Assembly: GCF_000382405.1 (NCBI RefSeq)
Contig: NZ_KB908272.1
Location: 29,399-93,398 of the forward strand
Source: Mycobacterium sp. 141
GTDB taxonomy: Bacteria > Actinomycetota > Actinomycetes > Mycobacteriales > Mycobacteriaceae
Length of the DNA stretch: 64,000 nt
Reading direction: 5' to 3'
The position numbers and the translations under genes were made by a program. Under the pieces are notes generated by a model. The model did not search any database. It worked only from the letters and a program-made list of their open reading frames with translations, and was not told the DNA's origin. Below, in pieces: positions 9,214-16,502 of this stretch. Within the stretch, counting starts at the first letter, position 1; each line of letters starts with the position of its first letter.

Positions 9214-9246
9214 AAGGAGGGGTGCCCGATTCGGGCGCCCCTCCTT
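9214..9246 (+). terminator. Strong GC-rich hairpin after secreted-protein gene
   Basis: A 15-base-pair stem (AAGGAGGGGTGCCCG with its near-exact complement, one G-T wobble) closes a 3-base loop (ATT). It begins 21 bases after the stop codon at 9192. There is no T-run, as is common for mycobacterial terminators. Because the stem is nearly symmetrical it could act on either strand. Confidence 0.75.
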
Positions 9247-9305
9247 CGCGTTCGGCGGCCCGGCCGTGAGTTGCCACAGATCCACGCCGCGCTAGAGTCG
9301 CCAGA

Positions 9306-10076
9306 GTGCGAGGCTTCAACCGCTTTGTCGCACTCGGCGACAGTCAGACCGAAGGCCTGTGGGACGGCGACGACGACACCGGCCTGCTGGGATTTGCCGA
9401 CCGCCTGGCGGTCGAGATCGACCGGCTCTACCCGGGATTAGGGTATGCGAACCTGGCGGTCCGCGGCCATCGCATCGGTGATGTGCTCACCGGCCAGCTG
9501 CCGCAAGCCTTGTCGATGCGCCCCGACCTGGTCACCGTATGCATCGGCATGAACGACGTGACGCGCCCCGGGCGGTCGTTCGACCGCGCACTGATCGATC
9601 TGGATCGGATCTACGCCCGACTGGCCGACTCCGGGGCCACCGTGGTCACCACGACGTTTCCCGACATCACCCAGATCCTGCCGGTGGGGCGAGTCCTGGG
9701 AAAACGGGTGGTTCACATCAACGCCGCGATCGCCGATGCCGCCGGCCGCCACGGGTTCCGGCTCGTCGACCTCTACTCGGCGCCGTCGATGCGGGAGCCA
9801 CAGACCTGGAGCCCCGACCGGGTGCACGGCTCGGCCAGGGGTCACGAACTGTTCGCTGCCGCGGCGGCCGAGGCGCTGGGATTGCCCGGTAGCAACCATG
9901 ATTGGGCGCACGGGCGCGGTCCGGTACCGCCCCAGTCTCTGCGGGCGCGGATTTACTCGCAGGCGTTGTGGACGCAGAACATGCTGATGCCGTGGATCTG
10001 GCGGCACCTGCGCGGGCGTTCGGCCGGGGCCGGACGCAGTGCGCGCCGCCCGGCCCTGATGAGCCTGACCGCTTAG
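9306..10076 (+). CDS. SGNH/GDSL-family hydrolase
   Basis: A 256-residue SGNH hydrolase (lipase/esterase or acyl-carbohydrate esterase). All four family blocks are visible: GDSQTEG with the nucleophile Ser13, NLAVRGHR (Gly), CIGMNDV (Asn) and SPDRVHGSARGH with the catalytic His. Start is GTG, with no signal peptide, so it is likely cytoplasmic. A basic, Trp-rich C-terminal tail (QNMLMPWIWRHLRGRS) follows the fold and could bind membrane or cell wall. Substrate unknown. Confidence 0.92.
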   Translation: MRGFNRFVALGDSQTEGLWDGDDDTGLLGFADRLAVEIDRLYPGLGYANLAVRGHRIGDVLTGQLPQALSMRPDLVTVCIGMNDVTRPGRSFDRALIDLDRIYARLADSGATVVTTTFPDITQILPVGRVLGKRVVHINAAIADAAGRHGFRLVDLYSAPSMREPQTWSPDRVHGSARGHELFAAAAAEALGLPGSNHDWAHGRGPVPPQSLRARIYSQALWTQNMLMPWIWRHLRGRSAGAGRSARRPALMSLTA

Positions 10077-10095
10077 GCGCCCACGGTCGACGGGA

Positions 10096-10659
10096 TCAGA
10101 CCCCTTTCCAGGCGGATTGGATCTCGGTGCCGATGTCGATGACCTTGGCCTTCTCCGCTCCCGGGCTGTCGATCTCACCGGCCACATGCGCGGCGATGAA
10201 TCGCCTGATCTCGGCATCCACCCCGGCCAGGATGCGCAGCAGCTCGGCTCGCAGCGATTTCGAGGTGACGTGGATCGAGATGTCGGATGGTCGCGGCTTC
10301 TTGACGTCGAGGATCAGCAGCAGAGGTTCGGCGGCCAGGGCCGTGGCGCGCAGCGCGATCTCTCCGAACACCATGAACCTTGGACGGTCGATCCGCAGGT
10401 CGATCACCATGTCGATCTCGAGCGGTATCCGGATGGAAAACGTGATCGTTTCACCGACATTGCGCGTCACCCGCGGCTGCTGGATCTTCACGCGCGCCGT
10501 GACTTTGGCGATCTTCCCCGGCCCCTGCCCGATAGGGCCGATCTCGAATTCGTCGCCGGCGATCGATCCGATCGAGTCACCGACGCGTTCCTCGGAGACG
10601 GCGATCTCGAAGAACCGGCGCCCGAATTCCTCGTAGGTGATGTAGTCGTGGTCAACCAT
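10096..10659 (-). CDS. Conserved hypothetical protein
   Basis: A 187-residue soluble protein without signal peptide, cysteines or a catalytic motif I recognise. The first half is beta-rich with alternating charged strands (FEIGPIGQGPGKIAKVTARVK), followed by a hydrophobic segment (ALRATALAAEPLLLILDV) and a helical C-terminus (SLRAELLRILAGVDAEIRRF). It is convergent with the SGNH gene, with 19 bases between stop codons. I think it belongs to a family restricted to mycobacteria and relatives; function unknown. Confidence 0.8.
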   Translation of the reverse strand: MVDHDYITYEEFGRRFFEIAVSEERVGDSIGSIAGDEFEIGPIGQGPGKIAKVTARVKIQQPRVTRNVGETITFSIRIPLEIDMVIDLRIDRPRFMVFGEIALRATALAAEPLLLILDVKKPRPSDISIHVTSKSLRAELLRILAGVDAEIRRFIAAHVAGEIDSPGAEKAKVIDIGTEIQSAWKGV

Positions 10660-10935
10660 GGTCCTGATACGGTCTCACGTCAGCCTCCCGCGGCGGGACA
10701 ACCGGGCCGAAACGGTGAACCCTTTCGCCTCGTCCAGCGACGCAGCGCAAGCCGGTCCGCCGTCAGCGAACAGGCCAACCCAGCCGGCACGGTCGCGAGA
10801 GCCTGCTGCCTGCAGGGATTGCTGGCAGCGGCGAGCAGATCAGCGGGCGTGAAAGCCATATGGTTCGATTGGCATCCTGCTGTTCCCCGGATGCGCGCAC
10901 ACTGGTGTTGACCGCGGTTGACTGAGGAGGACGCG

Positions 10936-11295
10936 ATGAGCAGCAACGGACCCTTCGGATTCGATCCCGACGACTTCGACCGCGCCGCCCGCGAGGCGCT
11001 GGACGGGATCGGCAAGTTCCTGTCAGGCGGCGGGCCGGGTTGGGCGGGTCTGGTCGACGAACTCGGCCGGTTCTCGAGACCCCGGACCGAACCGGAGACC
11101 ACGGGCGAGGCGGGCGACGGTGTGTGGGCGATCTACGCCGTCGACGACGACGGCGGCGCCCACATCGAGCAGGTGTTTCCCACCGAACTCGACGCGTTGC
11201 GCGCCAACAAGACCAACACCGATCCGACCCGGCGGGTCAGATTCCTGCCCTATGGCATCGCGGTAAGCGTGCTCGACGCGGACACCGAGGAGTGA
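10936..11295 (+). CDS. Hypothetical protein
   Basis: A 119-residue acidic protein. The ATG chosen is preceded by an excellent ribosome binding site (GAGGAGG, five bases upstream); a start 18 bases earlier would lie inside that site. The N-terminal half is Asp/Gly-rich and flexible (GFDPDDFDRAAREALDGIGK); the C-terminal half looks like a small beta domain (GVWAIYAVDDDGGAHIEQVF). No family recognised. It stands alone between a divergent hypothetical and a secreted protein. Confidence 0.75.
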   Translation: MSSNGPFGFDPDDFDRAAREALDGIGKFLSGGGPGWAGLVDELGRFSRPRTEPETTGEAGDGVWAIYAVDDDGGAHIEQVFPTELDALRANKTNTDPTRRVRFLPYGIAVSVLDADTEE

Positions 11296-11393
11296 CCCGC
11301 GGCAAAAGGTGACGGGGCCACCGCGGCGCCGACTAGGCTGCTGCCCAGGGCCGACGAGGCCGGCCTGTGCGTCGGCGAACCTGAGGGTGGGAC

Positions 11394-11819
11394 ATGATTC
11401 GTGAACTTCTCGTCGCCGCGGCTGTCACCGGGGCTGCTGTGGCAACCGCCCCCGGGGCAGCGGCCGACGACAACAGCAATATGTACTTCGATCAGCCGGG
11501 CCACTACGCCACCGACGTTCCCGGCATGAGCTATAACGCGGCCAACGGTGCACCGTGCTTCAGCTGGGAGACCAACGTCTTTGGGCGGGGTCCCGGCGGC
11601 GAGGCCATGCAGTGCCGGTGGATCCCGAACCAGTGGCCCCCGATCGATACCGGCTTCTGGACCTACGCCTACCCGCTGCAGGGTGTGCAGCAGATCGGTT
11701 CGCCGTGCCCGGGCCCGCAGACTGCGGCGCAGTCGCCCGACGGCCGGCCGCTGCTGTGCCTGGGAGCGCAGGGCTGGCAGCCCGGTGCGTTGACCGGAAA
11801 CGGTTTCTTCCCGCAGTGA
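11394..11819 (+). CDS. Secreted hypothetical protein
   Basis: A 141-residue exported protein with a signal peptide (MIRELLVAAAVTGAAVATA, cleavage near GAAADD). The mature part has four cysteines (APCFSW, MQCRW, SPCPG, LLCLG), probably two disulfides, and many aromatic residues, including a QPGHYATDVPGM opening typical of a group of mycobacterial secreted proteins. No enzymatic motif. Single gene, followed by about 280 bases without a gene. Confidence 0.8.
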   Translation: MIRELLVAAAVTGAAVATAPGAAADDNSNMYFDQPGHYATDVPGMSYNAANGAPCFSWETNVFGRGPGGEAMQCRWIPNQWPPIDTGFWTYAYPLQGVQQIGSPCPGPQTAAQSPDGRPLLCLGAQGWQPGALTGNGFFPQ

Positions 11820-12101
11820 CCTAGGCCGGGTTACCGGACAATTATCTTGCACGACAGTCGAATTCAGCGTGCCGCCGTCCTTGGCCGTCAGGCTACAAGC
11901 GCCATCCCTGCCACGCGCATGGGCTCAGATGGGCGACGCGGCCAACCCCTCGAACGACCCCGACACAACGTGACAATACGCGATGTCCAACAGTTTTCCT
12001 TACGTTTCGCTGAATACCGACGCACGCGAATTTGACGGTCGCGATAATCAATGACGCGGACTAATGTTCCGCCGCCGTCGGACCGGGTCAGGAGGCCGAA
12101 T

Positions 12102-12662
12102 ATGACCGGCAAAGAACAAGCCTGGAGCAGGCCGGCTGCAATGGCCATCCCCAAAGCGGGGTACTTTGAATTGGAGCGCGGCCGGTACGGGCCGGTGTAC
12201 CCGAAAACTCCTGCTTGCTATGGCTTTTCAATCATCGCCAAGGTCAAGCAAGGTCGTGAGGATGCGGTCCGCGCGTACGGTAAGCAGATCCAGGACGCCG
12301 TCGCCGACAGCCCCGATGTATTGGCCCCGTTGCGACTGCACTATTTGCGCTGGCAACTATTCGATGTCGGGTCAGGGTTGCATTTCCAGTATCAGGGGAT
12401 CTTCGACACCGACTTCGACAAATACACAGAGGATGCCGTCGCTTTGTTCAGCGCGACCGGGATCACCACGGTGTTCACCAACCTGGAGGGTTTCCCCGAA
12501 GATTGGAAAGAAAACCCGGCGGCGTTCGTGAAGTTTGTTCGAGAGCATCAAGTCCCGAGCTTCCTGGAGTACGGCGAGTACCCGTACGTTACGGCCGACG
12601 AGATCAAGAAAGCGTTGCGCCTCAAGGCCGCGTTCTCCGACATGCTCGACCAGATGCAATGA
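12102..12662 (+). CDS. Hypothetical protein in DyP-peroxidase operon
   Basis: A 186-residue soluble protein. The ATG has a strong site (AGGAGG) ten bases upstream and is preferred over an in-frame start 51 bases earlier. The sequence (YGFSIIAKVKQGREDAVRAY, later LHFQYQGIFDTDFDKYTEDA) suggests a ferredoxin-like alpha/beta fold with two repeats, the same general fold as DyP and EthD-type proteins, but this is only a fold impression. The gene overlaps the peroxidase gene by an ATGA junction, so the products are made together and may interact. Function unknown. Confidence 0.82.
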   Translation: MTGKEQAWSRPAAMAIPKAGYFELERGRYGPVYPKTPACYGFSIIAKVKQGREDAVRAYGKQIQDAVADSPDVLAPLRLHYLRWQLFDVGSGLHFQYQGIFDTDFDKYTEDAVALFSATGITTVFTNLEGFPEDWKENPAAFVKFVREHQVPSFLEYGEYPYVTADEIKKALRLKAAFSDMLDQMQ

Positions 12663-13987
12663 CCGAGGCGCTCGAACTCGACGATATTCAGCACATTCTG
12701 CTGACCCGCACGCCCGCGATCACCGGCCGCTACGAGTTCCTCACGTTCGACACCGCGGTGGGCGGCCGGGCGTGGCTGTCGGAGTTACTGGACAAGGTGC
12801 AGTCCGCTGCCGACGTGGCGGCCACCATGGATTCCTCGGACCGCTGGGTCACCATCGCATTCACCTGGGCCGGCCTGCGCGCTCTCGGTGTGGCCGAGGA
12901 TGCGCTGGCCAGTTTCCCCGATGCGTTCCGTGAGGGCATGGCTGCGCGTGCGAGCATCCTCGGCGATACCGGCGCCAACGCCCCTGAACACTGGGTCGGT
13001 GGTCTGGCCGGCGAGGATCTGCACGCGATCGCGATCCTGTTTGCCCGCACTGACGAGCAGTGCCAGAAATCCATCGCCGAGCATGACAAGCTGCTGGCCC
13101 GCACCGACGGCGCCCGCAGCCTGTCCTACCTCGATCTCAACTCAACACCGCCGTTCAACTACGCCCACGACCATTTCGGGTTCCGCGACCGACTCTCGCA
13201 ACCGGTGATGAAAGGCTCCGGCGAGGAGCCGACGCCGGGCTCCGGAGACCCTTTGGAGCCCGGCGAATTCGTCCTGGGCTATCCGGACGAGAACGGCCCC
13301 GTCACGCTGCTCCCACCGCCGGAACTCTCGCGCAACGGTAGCTACCTGGCCTATCGAAGACTCGAGGAATACGTGGCGGTATTCCGCGACTATCTACGCG
13401 AACATTCCGAGACCCCGGAGGGTGAGCACCTACTGGCGGCGAAGTTCATGGGTCGCTGGCGCAGCGGTGCTCCGCTTGTGCTCGCCCCACGCCGCGACGA
13501 TCCCGAGTTGGGCTCAGATCCTATGCGCAACAACAACTTCAACTACAAAGAGATGGATCCGTTGGGCTATGCCTGCCCCCTGGGCTCGCATGCCCGCAGG
13601 CTCAATCCGCGCGATACCGCGCACAACATGAACCGGCGGCGAATGATCCGGCGCGGCGCGACCTACGGCCCCGCGCTACCCGACGGCGCACCTGACGACG
13701 GCGTCGATCGGGGCATCGCGGCGTTTATCATCTGCGCGGACTTGGTGCGCCAGTTCGAGTTCGCGCAGAACGTGTGGATCAACGACAAGGCTTTCCACGA
13801 ACTCGGCAACGAGCACGACCCGATTTGCGGCACCCAGGACGGAACGCTCGACTTCACCGTACCGAAGCGGCCGATTCGCAAGGTGTACAAGGGACTTCCC
13901 GCATTCACCAGACTGCGGGGCGGCGCCTACTTCTTTCTGCCGGGACTGCGGGCCCTGCACCACCTCGCATCGCTTGAGGAGGCGTGA
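12659..13987 (+). CDS. DyP-type peroxidase, atypical
   Basis: A 442-residue heme peroxidase of the dye-decolorising (DyP) superfamily, which oxidises substrates with hydrogen peroxide. The heme-binding region is clear: CPLGSHARRLNPRDT with proximal His311, then RRMIRRGATYG with the distal Arg at 331-332, and a closing RGGAYFFLPG. The distal GXXDG motif appears as HFGFRDRLSQP (174-178): Asp177 is kept but the final Gly is Arg. A literal GTQDG occurs at 391-395 but is in the wrong place for the distal motif. There is no Tat or encapsulin-targeting signal that I can see. Start is set by ATGA coupling to the upstream gene. It is the middle gene of a three-gene operon. Confidence 0.85.
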   Translation: MTEALELDDIQHILLTRTPAITGRYEFLTFDTAVGGRAWLSELLDKVQSAADVAATMDSSDRWVTIAFTWAGLRALGVAEDALASFPDAFREGMAARASILGDTGANAPEHWVGGLAGEDLHAIAILFARTDEQCQKSIAEHDKLLARTDGARSLSYLDLNSTPPFNYAHDHFGFRDRLSQPVMKGSGEEPTPGSGDPLEPGEFVLGYPDENGPVTLLPPPELSRNGSYLAYRRLEEYVAVFRDYLREHSETPEGEHLLAAKFMGRWRSGAPLVLAPRRDDPELGSDPMRNNNFNYKEMDPLGYACPLGSHARRLNPRDTAHNMNRRRMIRRGATYGPALPDGAPDDGVDRGIAAFIICADLVRQFEFAQNVWINDKAFHELGNEHDPICGTQDGTLDFTVPKRPIRKVYKGLPAFTRLRGGAYFFLPGLRALHHLASLEEA

Positions 13988-14991
13988 TGAGCGCGGCACG
14001 GACCTACAACCAGCTGCATCTGCCGCGCAAACCTGACGGGCACAGGCGGATCAGTATCTATTGGACGTGGAGCTATCCGTGGGAAGCCCAACGCGATCCG
14101 GCCGAAATGTACAACCGGTTCTCCACCATGACCGAGGTCCGCAACGTGCTCTGGCCGGGCTACGAAACCCCGGAGTACGACGCAGCTCATTTCCTGCAGG
14201 GCATCGCAGGCACGCTGGAACTCTTCCACCGGTCCACCCTGGCATTCCAGGAGCTGGCCGGCTCGGTCACCGGCCACCCCGTGGCGGTCTTCCAGCGCAT
14301 CGACCAGGCCGGCTACCAGCTACCCATCGACGCCGGCGTCCTCGACGACTGCGACACGTTGATGGTGTTCGGTCTCGACCATCTCCTCTCCGAGCAGGAG
14401 GCCGCACCCGAAGAGCTCGAGGCGATCAAGCAGTGGCTGCGCCGCGAAGGCACCTGCCTGCTGTTGGCCCCGCACCACGACGTCGGTAACACCGATGATT
14501 ACGGACGGCGTCAGATCGAGTACCAGCATCACGGCGACCCTTTGGTGCCCCGCCAACAACGGTTCGGTCAGTACACCCGGTCCCTGATGACGGGGCTCGG
14601 CGTGCCCGTGCACAACAACTGGGGTCTGCGGCCTGCTGTCGTGGCCGGCACCACGGACATCGCCCCGTTGTCGGCGCGCCTCGATCTCGACGCCCCGGGC
14701 CTACTGGCCAACGTCACCACCTTCAATTTCCACCCACACCTACCGCACTACGAACTCACCGCACCCGAAAGCGACGATCTGCGGATACTGGGGCGTCAGC
14801 AGGTCGACCCGTACCGCCCCCACCCGTTCACCGAAGCCGGCAACACCGAGTTCAACGCGCTGATCTGGATGCCCCCAGCCGGTGACCGCGCGGGTGACAT
14901 CGTGCTCGTCGACTCCACCAACTTCACGACACTGTTCGGCGGTACCGACAGCCTGAAGAACTTCTGGAACAACCTCGCGACGATGGGCTGA
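13987..14991 (+). CDS. Hypothetical protein, GATase-like fold suspected
   Basis: A 334-residue soluble protein coupled to the peroxidase gene (TGATG junction; a GTG one codon earlier is also possible). A central region (LDDCDTLMVFGLDHLLSEQE, then EAIKQWLRREGTCLLLAPHH) resembles the beta-alpha units of class I glutamine-amidotransferase-like domains, without the nucleophilic cysteine. Histidine-rich stretches (APHHDVG, YQHHGD, FNFHPHLPHYE) could bind a metal. I recognise no named family. Its place after a peroxidase suggests a role in the same oxidation pathway. Confidence 0.75.
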   Translation: MSAARTYNQLHLPRKPDGHRRISIYWTWSYPWEAQRDPAEMYNRFSTMTEVRNVLWPGYETPEYDAAHFLQGIAGTLELFHRSTLAFQELAGSVTGHPVAVFQRIDQAGYQLPIDAGVLDDCDTLMVFGLDHLLSEQEAAPEELEAIKQWLRREGTCLLLAPHHDVGNTDDYGRRQIEYQHHGDPLVPRQQRFGQYTRSLMTGLGVPVHNNWGLRPAVVAGTTDIAPLSARLDLDAPGLLANVTTFNFHPHLPHYELTAPESDDLRILGRQQVDPYRPHPFTEAGNTEFNALIWMPPAGDRAGDIVLVDSTNFTTLFGGTDSLKNFWNNLATMG

Positions 14992-14997
14992 CAGCCG

Positions 14998-16071
14998 CTA
15001 CGGCAGGGCAGCGAAGAGATCGAACGGGTTTGCGGGCGCGCTCTGCTCTTGTGGAGCGGGCGCCTGAGCCGGAGTCACGGGAGCCACGGTTGCTGCCGCA
15101 GGCAAAGCCTGCGAGACAGCCGGTGTGGACGAGGCCTCGAGGGCACTCGAGCCCGGCGTCACTGCGTCGGCCGGACCCGGCGTGGCCGGCTCAGCCAGAC
15201 TCTGGGGCGCGTGGATGGCCGCCCCCGCGGCTGTTTCTGCCGCGGGCGGCATGGCCTGCTCTGCCGCGGGCGGCATGGCCTGGCTCGGCGGCACAGCGGC
15301 AGGGACCGCCGAAATCACTTCGCGGCGCAGCACGTCCACCGGTTTGGCAGCCGCGACCGCCGGTTTGTCGGGCACCGCGGCGGGCGCAGTCCGCGATGTG
15401 ACCGGTCCTTCGATCTCACGGCGGCTCGCGAGTGCGGCCAGCTGCTTGGCGGGCTGGACGTCCCGGGCGTGCACGGCGACCGTCGGCGGTGTCAGGCGCG
15501 GAAGCGCCGCCGTCACGATCTCCGGAGAACCGACCGCGGTCAGGGTGGCCGGTGCGGTCGCGCGCTCGGTGTCACCCACCATGAACAGGGCACCCGCGAC
15601 GATAACTCCGATGACGACGGCCGCGGCGCTGGCGCCGCCGACCCACCACTTCTCGATGCGGTCGCGTGCGCATAGCTTGACGGCCGCTGCCATCCCCGGC
15701 GGCACGGTGTCGGTCACGACGGCGTGCGCGGCGCCGTGTGCAGCGGAGGATTCGGCATGGACGACGAGCGCTGACGGGACGATACGGACATCGTCGAACC
15801 CCATGGACTTCAGCGAAGCGATCAGCTTGTCGGCCTCGGCGACGATGTCATCCTCGCCGGTGACACCGACCGAGCGCACCTCGTGACCGCTGGATGCCGC
15901 GATCGCCTGGGCCCCGCGGGCCGCAGCGACGGCACGTCCGGCCAACTCGTCGCCATCGTCGACCGCGAACGCATCGTCATCGAGGACGACGTGGTCGGTT
16001 GCATCACCGCCGGCGAGTAGGACCCAGCTGACGTCCGTGGACGTCAACGCCAGCCCGAGTACCGTCTTCAC
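14998..16071 (-). CDS. DUF7159-like mycobacterial membrane protein
   Basis: A 357-residue protein with an N-terminal actin-like/ASKHA-type opening (MKTVLGLALTSTDVSWVLL), a roughly 160-residue cytoplasmic domain, one membrane helix (VGGASAAAVVIGVIVAGALFM) and a long Ala/Pro-rich tail predicted to lie outside the membrane. The tail contains an exact 8-residue tandem (QAMPPAAE twice), from a 24-base DNA repeat at 15236-15282. Proteins of this layout are common in mycobacteria (DUF7159 as I recall) and have no known function. It is convergent with the peroxidase operon, six bases from its stop. Confidence 0.8.
   Translation of the reverse strand: MKTVLGLALTSTDVSWVLLAGGDATDHVVLDDDAFAVDDGDELAGRAVAAARGAQAIAASSGHEVRSVGVTGEDDIVAEADKLIASLKSMGFDDVRIVPSALVVHAESSAAHGAAHAVVTDTVPPGMAAAVKLCARDRIEKWWVGGASAAAVVIGVIVAGALFMVGDTERATAPATLTAVGSPEIVTAALPRLTPPTVAVHARDVQPAKQLAALASRREIEGPVTSRTAPAAVPDKPAVAAAKPVDVLRREVISAVPAAVPPSQAMPPAAEQAMPPAAETAAGAAIHAPQSLAEPATPGPADAVTPGSSALEASSTPAVSQALPAAATVAPVTPAQAPAPQEQSAPANPFDLFAALP
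15236..15282. repeat. 24-base tandem repeat in DUF7159-like gene
   Basis: A 23-base identical segment occurs at 15236-15258 and 15260-15282, period 24. It stays in frame and encodes two copies of QAMPPAAE in the Ala/Pro-rich tail. Confidence 0.85.
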
Positions 16072-16502
16072 CCGCAGACCCCAATTCCTGTCGTTGTACT
16101 GGCGCCGCGCAGGAGCATATTTTGCGTCGCTCCCGACGGCATCTCAACCAAAATGCCCAAATTCCTGATTTGTTGCTTCTATCGGCGCCGCCGAACCGTG
16201 TGTTACCAGCACCGTTGATCACGTTTGCAAGCCCCGTTCCGGGATGTCGTTAAGCTGGTGATCACGAAGAATTCATCCATCAGGACAACCTCGGCAGCGT
16301 CGAGGACTCGTGGAATGTGGCGAGGCATTCGCGCAGGGTCTGTCGCGCAACGGATCGACGCGAGGCCACCTGACCGTGGTCTGCCGCGACACCTGAATTT
16401 CGCCGATCCCGCATGCGGCAGAGAGGGCAAACCGGGTTCCGCTGCCGCGCCTCGCCCGCAATGATGGATGACAGGCCCGAGTTCCACGAGGAGCAGAGAC
16501 TC
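16072..16502. promoter_or_regulatory. aceA upstream region
   Basis: About 430 bases divide the divergent DUF7159-like gene from aceA and contain no convincing gene. The sequence TGATCACG occurs twice in direct orientation (16216-16223 and 16259-16266), each containing the palindrome TGATCA. A TTTGCAA (16224-16230) overlaps the right side of the first copy; it resembles the core of the RamB box known from corynebacterial and mycobacterial glyoxylate genes, but the match is short. The aceA ribosome site is GAGGAGCAGAG just before the ATG. Confidence 0.4.
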
